DNA from: Bacteroidales bacterium UBA6428
GTDB lineage: Bacteria > Bacteroidota > Bacteroidia > Bacteroidales > UBA932
DNA: 52,560 nt
NCBI GenBank assembly: GCA_002437305.1
Contig: DJOW01000048.1
Location: 1 to 52,560 of the forward strand
Direction: 5' to 3'
The stretch's first letter is position 1, and each line of letters opens with the position of its first letter. A program made the position numbers and the translations under genes. Below, piece after piece: positions 1-8,220 of the stretch. The notes beneath the pieces are model-generated. The model saw only the letters and a program-made list of their open reading frames with translations, was not told where the DNA came from and did not search any database.

Positions 1-116
1 CCGGAAGCTGTCTTCACATTTTTCGATACCGCCAGGTATGAGCACATACCAAGGAAGTACGCGAAAATCATATTGTCAACGAATATTGACTTTACGAATA
101 AGCTTAAATATTCCAT
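1..116 (-). CDS. nqrE: Na+-translocating NADH:quinone reductase subunit E, truncated by window edge
   Basis: NqrE is an integral-membrane subunit of the sodium-pumping NADH:quinone oxidoreductase. Only the first 38 codons lie in the window; the gene runs off the left edge. The ATG is at 116-114 and the protein begins MEYLSLFVKSIFVDNMIFAY, which matches the conserved first membrane helix of NqrE, including the Cys in the following FLGMCSYLAVS stretch. In the known family this Cys helps ligate the Fe-S centre between NqrD and NqrE. It starts 21 bp after the nqrD stop, so it is the fifth gene of the operon. nqrF is expected further left, outside the window. Confidence 0.95.
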   Translation of the reverse strand, partial: MEYLSLFVKSIFVDNMIFAYFLGMCSYLAVSKNVKTAS

Positions 117-137
117 AATCAGTACTTGTCTTTGTCG

Positions 138-758
138 TTATTTTTCCTGAAGGTCCTTCTGGACGCTCCTCTGGATCCAGATGATGCAGCCGATGAGAAT
201 CAGCGCCATTGGAGGGAGAATCACCAGACCGTTGTTGACATAGCCGGCAGCGTAGAAGCTTTCCGGAATCACTCTCAGCCCGAACAGTGTGCCGGAGCCG
301 AAAAGTTCACGGAAGAAAGCCACAACGATGAGGATCAGTCCGTAGCCCACACCGTTGGCAAGACCGTCAAGAAGAGACGGGATCGGTTTGTTGCCAAGGG
401 CAAACGCCTCGATACGCCCCATCACGATACAGTTGGTGATGATAAGACCGATGTAAACCGAAAGCTGTTTCTCTATGCCATAGGCATAAGCCTTGAGCAC
501 CTGGTCGACGAGGATCACCATAAGGGCCACGACCACCAACTGGACGATGATTCGCACACGGTTAGGAATCGTGTTCCTCATCATGGAGAGGACAAGGCTG
601 GAAAGCCCGGTCACGATGGTTACGGAGAGGGCCATGACAAGCGCTCCTTTAAGCTCGACCGTTACAGCGAGGGAGGAGCAGATACCCAGCACAAGGACAG
701 TGATAGGATTGCCCTTGAAAATCGGGTTAAGAATCGTTTCTTTGAGTTCTTTGTTCAT
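138..758 (-). CDS. nqrD: Na+-translocating NADH:quinone reductase subunit D
   Basis: Integral-membrane subunit of the Nqr complex, which moves electrons from NADH to quinone and pumps Na+ out. The 206 residues form about six hydrophobic segments with the usual NqrD features: an N-terminal KETILNPIFKGNPITVLVLG stretch, GICSSLAVT with the conserved Cys, and IGLIITNCIVMGR with a second conserved Cys. The length is typical of NqrD. It lies between nqrC (17 bp gap) and nqrE. NqrD and NqrE are homologous and pack as an inverted pair in the membrane (family knowledge). The start is the ATG at 758, just after the nqrC stop. Confidence 0.96.
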   Translation of the reverse strand: MNKELKETILNPIFKGNPITVLVLGICSSLAVTVELKGALVMALSVTIVTGLSSLVLSMMRNTIPNRVRIIVQLVVVALMVILVDQVLKAYAYGIEKQLSVYIGLIITNCIVMGRIEAFALGNKPIPSLLDGLANGVGYGLILIVVAFFRELFGSGTLFGLRVIPESFYAAGYVNNGLVILPPMALILIGCIIWIQRSVQKDLQEK

Positions 759-775
759 ATTACTTCCTCCTTGGA

Positions 776-1534
776 TTATTCAGTTGCAGGGCATTTCACA
801 GCGGATGAAAGGAACGGAACATAGGCCTTGAGCCAGAAGGCGATGGCCTCGCCCAGTCCCTTGCTGGTCATGGTCGCGCCGGTGATGGCGTCAACCGAAC
901 TCTCCGGATCAGCGTCAGCGCCTGCCTTTACGACACTGAAGACCGGATCACCTGAGAGGTTGACCTTCTTGCCGATGAACTCGGCCCTGAAAGAAGGATC
1001 GTCCTTGATTTTGGCGCCCAGACCAGGGGTTTCGCTCTCATGATCGAAATAGGCGCCGACAATCGTCCGAAGATCCTCATCGAGGGCAACATATCCCCAG
1101 ATAGGTCCCCAAAGACCGGCGCCATAGACAGGAACGACCGTCACGGTCTTTCCGTCCTTGTTGAAAACATAGACAGGAAGGTCTGCGTTCTTGCCGTTCT
1201 TGATGTTCTTGTTCTGAGCCTTGAGGCCGTCCTGAAGCTCGATGTTCTTGACATCGGTGCTGAGGTCACGTACCTTCTTTCCGTCAAGATCGATGGTGTA
1301 GGCTTCCTTGATGTTCTGTGAATATGCCTCCAGAACCTTGTCATTACCCATCGCGCTGCATTCGTCCTTTGTGTAGAACTGAGCCGCGGTCAGCATCTGG
1401 CTGATGGTCTCAGCCTTGATGTTGGCGTCCTGCTTTGGTTTGAGGGCCATTGACACAAAAGCGAGAATCGCTGCTACAAGGGCCACGACGACTGTCGTGT
1501 AGATTACTGTGTATGCGTTACCGTTAGTATTCAT
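776..1534 (-). CDS. nqrC: Na+-translocating NADH:quinone reductase subunit C
   Basis: FMN-carrying subunit C of the Nqr complex. The protein is 252 residues with one N-terminal membrane anchor (about residues 10-32) followed by a periplasmic FMN-binding domain. The covalent flavin attachment motif is visible as DAITGATMTSKG, and Thr221 is the expected phosphoester-linked residue. The GLWGPIWGYVAL and ETPGLGAKI segments are typical of NqrC/RnfG proteins. It lies 12 bp after nqrB and 17 bp before nqrD, in the fixed ABCDE order, so it is transcribed from the promoter upstream of nqrA. Confidence 0.96.
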   Translation of the reverse strand: MNTNGNAYTVIYTTVVVALVAAILAFVSMALKPKQDANIKAETISQMLTAAQFYTKDECSAMGNDKVLEAYSQNIKEAYTIDLDGKKVRDLSTDVKNIELQDGLKAQNKNIKNGKNADLPVYVFNKDGKTVTVVPVYGAGLWGPIWGYVALDEDLRTIVGAYFDHESETPGLGAKIKDDPSFRAEFIGKKVNLSGDPVFSVVKAGADADPESSVDAITGATMTSKGLGEAIAFWLKAYVPFLSSAVKCPATE

Positions 1535-1546
1535 ATTCCTTGAAAA

Positions 1547-2689
1547 TTAAGCGATTGTAACTTTTTTTGCTCTTCTGCTCGTGGCAGCTGACGTGACATA
1601 GTGGTCGATCAGCGGAGCGAAGGTGTTCATGAGAAGGATGGCCAGCATCATACCCTCGGCGTAGCCAGGGTTGAACAGTCTTACAACCACGCAGAGAACT
1701 CCGACAAGGAATCCGTAGATCCACTTTCCGGTCTCTGTCTGGGCTGAGGTGACAGGGTCTGTCGCCATGAAGACAGTTCCGAAAGCGAAACCACCCATGA
1801 CGAGCTGGTAGTAGGCAGGAACGTCGGTGGCTCCGCAGACATTGCCGAGCCATCCCACAAGCAGAGCTCCGGCGACAGATGAAACCATGACCTTCCAGCT
1901 TGCGACACCGGTCCAGATAAGGATGAGGGCGCCGATGAGGATGGCGATTACAGAAGTCTCACCCACCGAGCCGGGAATGGTTCCGGCGAACATATCCCAA
2001 AAACTGAATCCAGCGTTGTTGATCGCCTCAAGAGCGCCCTGACCCTCAGTCAGATAAGAAAGAGGTGTGGCGCCTGAGACGGCATCAGCCCCACAGCGAT
2101 GCGCTACCCAGACCTCAGAGCCGGACATTGCGCTTGGATAAGAGAAGAAGAGGAATGCGCGGCACAGGAGAGCCGGGTTCAGGAAGTTCATCCCTGTGCC
2201 ACCGAACACTTCCTTACCGAATATGACAGCGAAAGCGACAGCGATCGCAAGCATCCAGAGCGGAACGTCCACAGGGACGATCAACGGGATGAGCATTCCG
2301 GACACGAGGTAACCCTCATTGACCTCCTCACCCTTGATCTGGGCTGAGGCGAACTCGATTCCGAGACCTACGATGTAGGAGACGAGGTAGAGCGGGAGAA
2401 CCTTGAGGAATCCCCAGAAGAACTGGTTCCAGAATCCAGGGAGATCTCCGACAGCGAGGTTATGCTGGTAGCCGACGTTCCACATGCCGAAGAGGGCAGC
2501 GGGAACAACAGCCAGCACAACGATGATCATTATTCTCTTGATGTCGACAGCATCCCTGACGTGAGCGCCTTTTGCGGTCACTGTAGCAGGGACACGAAGG
2601 AAGGTGTCAAAGGCATCCCATGTAGAATGCAGCCACCCCAACTTTCCGCCTTTCTCGAAAAGGCCTGGTTTTACTGTGTTATCTTCCAT
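1547..2689 (-). CDS. nqrB: Na+-translocating NADH:quinone reductase subunit B
   Basis: Large membrane subunit of Nqr, thought to carry the quinone-reaction site and a principal Na+ channel. The protein is 380 residues with around nine or ten hydrophobic segments. The covalent FMN site is clear in DAVSGATPLSYL, with Thr208 as the attachment residue. Conserved stretches GKEVFGGTGMNFLNPALL and FMATDPVTS are present. The length is slightly below the 400-415 residues common in gammaproteobacterial NqrB. It follows nqrA after 12 bp. Confidence 0.97.
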   Translation of the reverse strand: MEDNTVKPGLFEKGGKLGWLHSTWDAFDTFLRVPATVTAKGAHVRDAVDIKRIMIIVVLAVVPAALFGMWNVGYQHNLAVGDLPGFWNQFFWGFLKVLPLYLVSYIVGLGIEFASAQIKGEEVNEGYLVSGMLIPLIVPVDVPLWMLAIAVAFAVIFGKEVFGGTGMNFLNPALLCRAFLFFSYPSAMSGSEVWVAHRCGADAVSGATPLSYLTEGQGALEAINNAGFSFWDMFAGTIPGSVGETSVIAILIGALILIWTGVASWKVMVSSVAGALLVGWLGNVCGATDVPAYYQLVMGGFAFGTVFMATDPVTSAQTETGKWIYGFLVGVLCVVVRLFNPGYAEGMMLAILLMNTFAPLIDHYVTSAATSRRAKKVTIA

Positions 2690-2701
2690 AGTGATAATCC
2701 T

Positions 2702-4045
2702 TTAAGCCATTTCCTTTATCATGAGGTCAATTCCTTTGCTGATGATAGCCTGGATTTCGTTCTTTGAAGGATCCACGAACTCGCAAAGGGCGAAGTCCTC
2801 TGGAAGAACCTCATAGATACCGAACTGCTCCATCTTCTCGATGTCCCCGGCAAGGCAGGCCTTGATCAGATAGACAGGGAAAAGATCCATTGGAAGAACC
2901 TTTGAATATACATCCGAGACCACGAAAGCCCGCACGCCGCCGTGGGTGTTGGTGTCCATGTTGTACCTCTTCTTGGGCAGAAGCCAGGAGAAGTAAGTCA
3001 TGGAAGAGCTGAACTGGTTGAACCTAAATGGTTTTGCCCATCCAAGAACTTCCCTTTTACGGCCTTCCTTGATCAGGGTCACCTGATTGTCGAAGAAACC
3101 GAGGAATCCATTCTCACCGACATTCTCGCCCGTGAGGACGTCACCGCTGATGAAACGTGTCTCAACACTGTTGTCATAATAGTCCTTGAGAGCCTTTATC
3201 GGCATTCCAGGAAGGGTCACAACGTAAGACGCATCCTTGGCCAAAGGTCCAGTGACGGCCACCTTGCGGGTAAGATCCAACTTCCCGGTCTTAAAGAATC
3301 TGCCAATGGCAGCGAGAGCAAGAAGAGACAGTGTCCAGACAGTCTCGCCTTTCTTTATCGGAGAGATGTGGCTGATCTGAACACCCACATTGCCGGCAGG
3401 ATGTCTCTTGCCATTGACCATGTGGACAGTCGCATCAGTGAGCTTGGCAAAGGCGGAGGTCTCGCTGTTCACACAGACATGCACCTTGGCTAGTTTAGAC
3501 ACTGCCGTGACACCGGCTTGGATGGCAGCGACCTCGTCCTTAAAGGCAAACTCTGCTTCAGCGGCAAGGGGAGCCGTTGAGAAAGCTGACACGAAAACAG
3601 CCTTAGGTGTCAAAGCCGGATCAGCTATGATTCCATAAGGCCTCTGAATGATGAATGGCCACAAGCCGCTCTTGAGGAGACTCTCCTTGACTTCCTCAGC
3701 CTTAAGGCTGCCAGGATTCTTTGCCCCGAAATCAACGGTCTCATTGGATCCGTCAGCCTTCACGAGCAAAGCGAGGAGCTTTCTTTTCTCGCCCCTGACT
3801 ATCTCGCAGACCGTTCCGCTTACCGGTGAGGTCAGGAGAATGTCCGGGTGCCGCTTGTCTGCCAAAACAGGTGACCCTGCCACGACCTTGTCGCCATCCT
3901 TCACCAGAAGTCTCGGGATGAAGCCCTTGAAATCCGTAGGTTTGATGGCTACCACGTCAGGCACGATCGTCTTCTTTGCTTCTAGGGCCGCCGCTCCGCT
4001 GATCGGGATGTTCAGACCCTTTTTCAAATCGATGATGTTTGACAT
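2702..4045 (-). CDS. nqrA: Na+-translocating NADH:quinone reductase subunit A
   Basis: Cytoplasmic subunit A, the first gene of the nqr operon. The 447 residues show the NqrA pattern: the N-terminal KKGLNIPISGAA motif, a biotin/lipoyl-like fold with LVKDGDKVVAGSPVL and SPVSGTV, and the later RPYGIIADP and THGGVRAFV segments. It has no membrane helix. In the known complex NqrA contacts quinone and the membrane subunits. The ATG at 4045 lies about 40 nt downstream of a good -7 box at 4089-4096 and diverges from pcrA across a 172 bp gap. Confidence 0.96.
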   Translation of the reverse strand: MSNIIDLKKGLNIPISGAAALEAKKTIVPDVVAIKPTDFKGFIPRLLVKDGDKVVAGSPVLADKRHPDILLTSPVSGTVCEIVRGEKRKLLALLVKADGSNETVDFGAKNPGSLKAEEVKESLLKSGLWPFIIQRPYGIIADPALTPKAVFVSAFSTAPLAAEAEFAFKDEVAAIQAGVTAVSKLAKVHVCVNSETSAFAKLTDATVHMVNGKRHPAGNVGVQISHISPIKKGETVWTLSLLALAAIGRFFKTGKLDLTRKVAVTGPLAKDASYVVTLPGMPIKALKDYYDNSVETRFISGDVLTGENVGENGFLGFFDNQVTLIKEGRKREVLGWAKPFRFNQFSSSMTYFSWLLPKKRYNMDTNTHGGVRAFVVSDVYSKVLPMDLFPVYLIKACLAGDIEKMEQFGIYEVLPEDFALCEFVDPSKNEIQAIISKGIDLMIKEMA

Positions 4046-4088
4046 ATAATAAGTGTTGATTGTAATTCAACCATATTTTTACAACCTG

Positions 4089-4096
4089 CAAATATA
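4089..4096 (-). promoter_or_regulatory. Bacteroidota -7 box, nqr operon promoter
   Basis: On the minus strand this reads TATATTTG followed by C, a perfect match to TAnnTTTG. Transcription would begin around 4084, giving a leader of roughly 40 nt before nqrA. I did not find a convincing -33 TTTG. Confidence 0.7.
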
Positions 4097-4201
4097 GCAA
4101 TTATCCAAGCAATTCCGAAAACATCTTGCGGTTGTTGTCTGGTAATCTCTCCAAATTCCCGGCAAGATATTCTTTGATGCACACTATTGGGAAAAATTCC
4201 G

Positions 4202-4209
4202 TATTTTCG
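4202..4209 (+). promoter_or_regulatory. possible -7 box for pcrA
   Basis: TATTTTCG differs from TAnnTTTG at one position. It ends 8 nt before the ATG of pcrA, so the transcript would have almost no leader. It is the best candidate in the 172 bp gap on this strand. Confidence 0.4.
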
Positions 4210-4217
4210 CGTCTGAT

Positions 4218-6692
4218 ATGGAAAACAACGAAAGCGCTATCTTCGAGGGGCTGAACGCTGAGCAGAAAAAAGCGGTCGGCAGCATTGACGGGCCCGTGCT
4301 GATTGTGGCAGGCGCGGGATCGGGAAAGACAAGGGTGTTGACGAGCAGGATCGCCTACATTCTGGAGAGGGGGTGCGACCCGGCAAGAATCATGGCGTTG
4401 ACCTTCACCAAGAAGGCGGCCACGGAGATGAAGGAAAGGATCGCGGTGATGGTCGGCGAGCGGAAGGCAAGAAGGCTTTTCATGGGAACTTTCCACTCCA
4501 TATTCATAAGATTTTTAAGGGAATATGCCGCCTTGCTGGGCTACCCTTCCTCGTTCACGATCTACGACACGAGCGATTCGGTGAGCGGCATCAAGGCGTG
4601 CGTAAAGGAACTGGGTCTGGACGACAAGGTCTACAAGCCCAAGGATGTTCTTTCAAGAATATCCATGGCCAAGAACAACCTCATCACCGCCGCCGCCTAC
4701 CGGAACAACCGGCAGGCCATCATAAACGACACCCACTCCAGGAAGCCACGAATATGCGACATCTACTCCCGCTATGCGGAAAAGTGCAAGAATTCGGGGG
4801 TGATGGACTTCGATGACATATTGCTGAACATGAACATCCTGCTTCGGGATTTTCCGGAGGCCAGGGAGTCGATAGAGTCACGGTTCGACTACTATCTTGT
4901 GGACGAGTACCAGGACACGAACCATGCCCAGTATTTGATTCTTAAGAAATTGACGGAAAAGCACCGCAACCTCTGCGTCGTCGGGGATGACTCCCAGTCG
5001 ATCTACGCGTTCCGGGGTGCCAAGATCGAGAACATCCTTAATTTCAAAAAGGACTTCCCCGAGTGCCGGATATTCCGTCTGGAAAGGAACTACCGCTCCA
5101 CAGCGAACATAGTCAATGCCGCCAACTCTTTGATAGCCAAAAACGAGAACAGGATTCCGAAAACATGTGTCGCAGTCGGCGAGGAAGGCGAGAAGATCCG
5201 TCTCATGAAGAGCTGGTCGGAACAGGACGAGGCCATTGCCATCGCTTCGGGGATTGTGGAAAGGATGCGGTCCGACCATGCCCGGTATCAGGATTTCGCG
5301 ATTCTCTACAGGACCAACTCCCAGTCCAGGGCGCTGGAGGAGGCGCTCAGGAAGAGAAACCTTCCTTACATGATCTACTCCGGAAACTCGTTCTTCGACA
5401 GGGCCGAGGTCAAGGACATGATGGCCTACCTCAAACTGGTCGTGAACGTCAACGATGACGAGTCTTTCAAGAGGATTGTCAACACCCCGGCAAGAGGGAT
5501 CGGTGACACTTCGCTCAACGCGTTGGCCGCGATGGCCTTCAACCTCAAATGCTCGCTTTTCAAAGCGGCATATTCAGAGAAATTCTCCGAATACGGTCTC
5601 AAGCTTGCGGCAGTGGCGAAAATTCGTTCTTTCTGCGGGATGATCGATGGTTTCGCAGCCAAGGAAGCCTCCACCGACGCGGATGAGCTGGCCATGGAGA
5701 TCTCGAACGCGTGCGGTCTGTACGCCTTCTACCACAACGACCCGTCAATAGAGGCCCAGTCAAGGGCGTCCAACATCGAGGAGCTCATCAACAGCGTGAC
5801 TCATTTCATCGAAGAAAAGAGGAATGAATATATCCAAGACCTTGTGGCGGAGGGGCAGGCCGAAGAGGGGGATGATGTGGACTGCCCGGTTTTCACCCTC
5901 GGGGCGTTTCTGGAAAACATCTCCCTGCTGTCAAACGTTGATGTCGAGGATGAAGAGGACACAAACAACAAGATCGCACTGATGACCGTGCATTCGGCCA
6001 AAGGGTTGGAATTCCCTTATGTCTATGTGGCCGGACTGGAGGAGAACCTGTTCCCGTCCGGCGGCATGCTTGCCTCCCCCGCCGGCATCGAGGAGGAGCG
6101 CCGCTTGTTCTACGTTGCCATGACAAGGGCCAAGAAGGCCGTAAGCCTCTCGTTCGCCAACACCAGAATGAGGAACGGCAAGCATGAGTCCAACTCACCA
6201 AGCCGTTTCATCAAGGAGATTGACGCACAATACATAGCCAACCCTCTGAGTAATGTCGGTTTCCCGGACGGCGACGATCTCGACTTTGATGATTTCGGAG
6301 GGTTCGGCTCACGAAACGGATCCGTCGGCAGGTTCGGAGGAGGAAACCGTCCAGTGAACAAGTACGGGATGGGCGGCGGCTGTTCCTACGGTTCCTCGGG
6401 CAGCGTCAGATACGAGCGAAAACCGGCCGCGACGCCAAGACCATCCGACACAGCCTCAAAAATCGAGGCTCTCAGGAGCCGGCCGCTGCCGCCGAAGATT
6501 TCCGACGCGGATTTCGTCCCGGCGCCGATGACCGATTTCAAGACTGGGCAACGGATCGAGCATAATCGCTTCGGCAAAGGCAAAATCCTTGAGATCACCG
6601 GCTCGATTCCCGATCTCAAGGCCAAGATCACCTTCGACAGCTACGGCGAAAAAGTCCTACTGCTGAAATACGCCAAGATGCGACTCCTATAA
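4218..6692 (+). CDS. pcrA: UvrD/PcrA-type ATP-dependent 3'-5' DNA helicase
   Basis: Superfamily 1A helicase of the UvrD/Rep/PcrA family, used in excision repair and in clearing proteins from DNA. The 824 residues have the full motif set: LNAEQKKAV Q-motif, Walker A AGAGSGKT (31-38), TFTKKAATEM (Ia), VDEYQDTN (II), GDDSQSIYAFRGA (III), RLERNYRS (IV), VHSAKGLEF (V) and VAMTRAKK (VI). After the helicase core comes an unusual Gly/Ser/Arg-rich linker at about 690-732. The C-terminus has the PcrA/UvrD-type module (GQRIEHNRFGKGKILEI). The ATG at 4218 lies immediately after a possible promoter. It is convergent with the RecD-like helicase gene, with 10 bp between stops. pcrA and uvrD naming is interchangeable here. 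Confidence 0.94.
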   Translation: MENNESAIFEGLNAEQKKAVGSIDGPVLIVAGAGSGKTRVLTSRIAYILERGCDPARIMALTFTKKAATEMKERIAVMVGERKARRLFMGTFHSIFIRFLREYAALLGYPSSFTIYDTSDSVSGIKACVKELGLDDKVYKPKDVLSRISMAKNNLITAAAYRNNRQAIINDTHSRKPRICDIYSRYAEKCKNSGVMDFDDILLNMNILLRDFPEARESIESRFDYYLVDEYQDTNHAQYLILKKLTEKHRNLCVVGDDSQSIYAFRGAKIENILNFKKDFPECRIFRLERNYRSTANIVNAANSLIAKNENRIPKTCVAVGEEGEKIRLMKSWSEQDEAIAIASGIVERMRSDHARYQDFAILYRTNSQSRALEEALRKRNLPYMIYSGNSFFDRAEVKDMMAYLKLVVNVNDDESFKRIVNTPARGIGDTSLNALAAMAFNLKCSLFKAAYSEKFSEYGLKLAAVAKIRSFCGMIDGFAAKEASTDADELAMEISNACGLYAFYHNDPSIEAQSRASNIEELINSVTHFIEEKRNEYIQDLVAEGQAEEGDDVDCPVFTLGAFLENISLLSNVDVEDEEDTNNKIALMTVHSAKGLEFPYVYVAGLEENLFPSGGMLASPAGIEEERRLFYVAMTRAKKAVSLSFANTRMRNGKHESNSPSRFIKEIDAQYIANPLSNVGFPDGDDLDFDDFGGFGSRNGSVGRFGGGNRPVNKYGMGGGCSYGSSGSVRYERKPAATPRPSDTASKIEALRSRPLPPKISDADFVPAPMTDFKTGQRIEHNRFGKGKILEITGSIPDLKAKITFDSYGEKVLLLKYAKMRLL

Positions 6693-6702
6693 TTGGCCGG
6701 AC

Positions 6703-8217
6703 TCACGCGAAAAACTCATCCTTGAAATTGACGAGGTAGACCTTGTCTGTGGCGCGGGTGAGTGCGGTGTAGAGCCATTTGAGCTCGTCAACCGTGATTT
6801 CATCCTGCCAGAAAGGGTTGTCGATGAAGACGCAGCTCCACTGGCCGCCCTGGCTTTTGTGGCATGTGATGGCGTTGGCGTACTTGAGCTGGAGGGCGTT
6901 GTAGTAAGGATCCTCACGGACGGCCTCGTAACGCTTTTTCTTGGACGGGATGTCGGCGTAGTCCTCGTTGACTCCGCTGTAGAGACGGTTCTGCTGCCCG
7001 TAGCTCAGCGAGGCCGACTCGGACTCAAGGGTGTCCAGGCAGACTTTCGCGACGATCTCGGTGTCGTCGTAGTCCGGGAACGAAAGGCGGGCGTCGGCGA
7101 AATGGAGGCCGTAACGTTCCTCGAAATTCTTGATGGACACCAACTTGGCGATGTCACCATTGGCGATGTAGTCCATTCCCTTCACTCCTTTAAGGAACTG
7201 ATAACAGTTCTTCACGATCATCAGTTTCTCGCCACGGACCAAGCGCTCCTCGTCGTAGAAGACCTGTGCCCGGATGCCGGCGTTGTAGCGGTTCGCGCGC
7301 TTGTTGGAGCGGCAGAGCACAATGGTATCATCTTTTGAATATTCAGAAAAATACGCCGAGTTCAGGGTGTCGATGAGCTCGCCGCCGGTGATCCGCACTA
7401 CATCATCGAAGCCATCGACAGCAAGTCCCAATTCGTCAGGGGTGAACATTCCGTCACCGTAGAGGTCAGAGGCGATGAGTTCCCGCAGCTTGGTGGCATT
7501 GAACAGGATCCCGGATTCTTTCTGTTGGCGGACGACCTGGGTCAGAGAGCAATATCTCACTCCTCCGAAGCAATCCATACATTCCTTCGAGAGGGCCGGA
7601 GAGGCTTCCATACCGACAGGGGGCAGCTGGGCGTCGTCTCCGAGCAGGATCAGGCGGCAGTCGTTGCCGGCGCGGACATATTCAATAAGATCTTTCAGAA
7701 GGTCTCCGGTCCCGAATTGGGTCGAGCCTTGGCGCTGCGGGTCATCTATGCCGATCAGAGAGACCTCGTCCACGATGAAGAGTTTGCGGGAGAGTTTGTT
7801 GGGAGCCAGGGAGAACTGGCCGAAGCCGTCATCTCCGACGGATTTCTGGCGGTAGATGCATTTGTGGATCGTGCGGGCGGGTTTGCCGGCGTACAGGGAA
7901 AGGACCTTGGCGGCGCGGCCGGTGGGGGCCAGGAGGCAGCATATTTCCTCATATTCATCGGTCGTTTCTTCCGCGTTCCGGTGCGCTTCGACAGGCTGCT
8001 TGTCAGTCCGTTTCGGTCTCAAATCGTCAAACGACCGGATCACCGCGGCGATGGCCGAAGTCTTTCCCGTGCCCGCATACCCGTTGACCACCAGAATGTC
8101 AGCGTCGTCACAAGTCACGAAATCAGCGATCTCCCGGAACAGGTTATCCTGATCCGCAGTGCAACCGTAAGGAAAATTGTCCCTGAAACGCTTGTAGAAA
8201 AAATCTCCCCTGTCCAT
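6703..8217 (-). CDS. RecD-like ATP-dependent DNA helicase (AAA_30 plus UvrD C-terminal fold)
   Basis: Superfamily 1B helicase resembling the ATPase core of RecD. The 504 residues start with a short lead-in, then Walker A GYAGTGKT (46-53), the APTGRAAKVL motif and Walker B FIVDEVSLI. GDDAQLPPVG follows, and the C-terminal UvrD-like fold has ITCHKSQGGQW and WLYTALTRATDKVYLV. It lacks the long N-terminal region and helix-hairpin-helix domain of RecD2 and has no RecB/RecC neighbours, so it is a stand-alone RecD-like helicase of a type common in Bacteroidota. It starts 3 bp after the trkH stop and is the last gene of that operon. Its exact cellular role is not evident from sequence. Confidence 0.88.
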   Translation of the reverse strand: MDRGDFFYKRFRDNFPYGCTADQDNLFREIADFVTCDDADILVVNGYAGTGKTSAIAAVIRSFDDLRPKRTDKQPVEAHRNAEETTDEYEEICCLLAPTGRAAKVLSLYAGKPARTIHKCIYRQKSVGDDGFGQFSLAPNKLSRKLFIVDEVSLIGIDDPQRQGSTQFGTGDLLKDLIEYVRAGNDCRLILLGDDAQLPPVGMEASPALSKECMDCFGGVRYCSLTQVVRQQKESGILFNATKLRELIASDLYGDGMFTPDELGLAVDGFDDVVRITGGELIDTLNSAYFSEYSKDDTIVLCRSNKRANRYNAGIRAQVFYDEERLVRGEKLMIVKNCYQFLKGVKGMDYIANGDIAKLVSIKNFEERYGLHFADARLSFPDYDDTEIVAKVCLDTLESESASLSYGQQNRLYSGVNEDYADIPSKKKRYEAVREDPYYNALQLKYANAITCHKSQGGQWSCVFIDNPFWQDEITVDELKWLYTALTRATDKVYLVNFKDEFFA

Positions 8218-8220
8218 AGT

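Noticed and set aside
126..824. Plus-strand frame opposite nqrD
   Set aside because: Highly charged, no motif, wholly antisense to nqrD with its clear family match.
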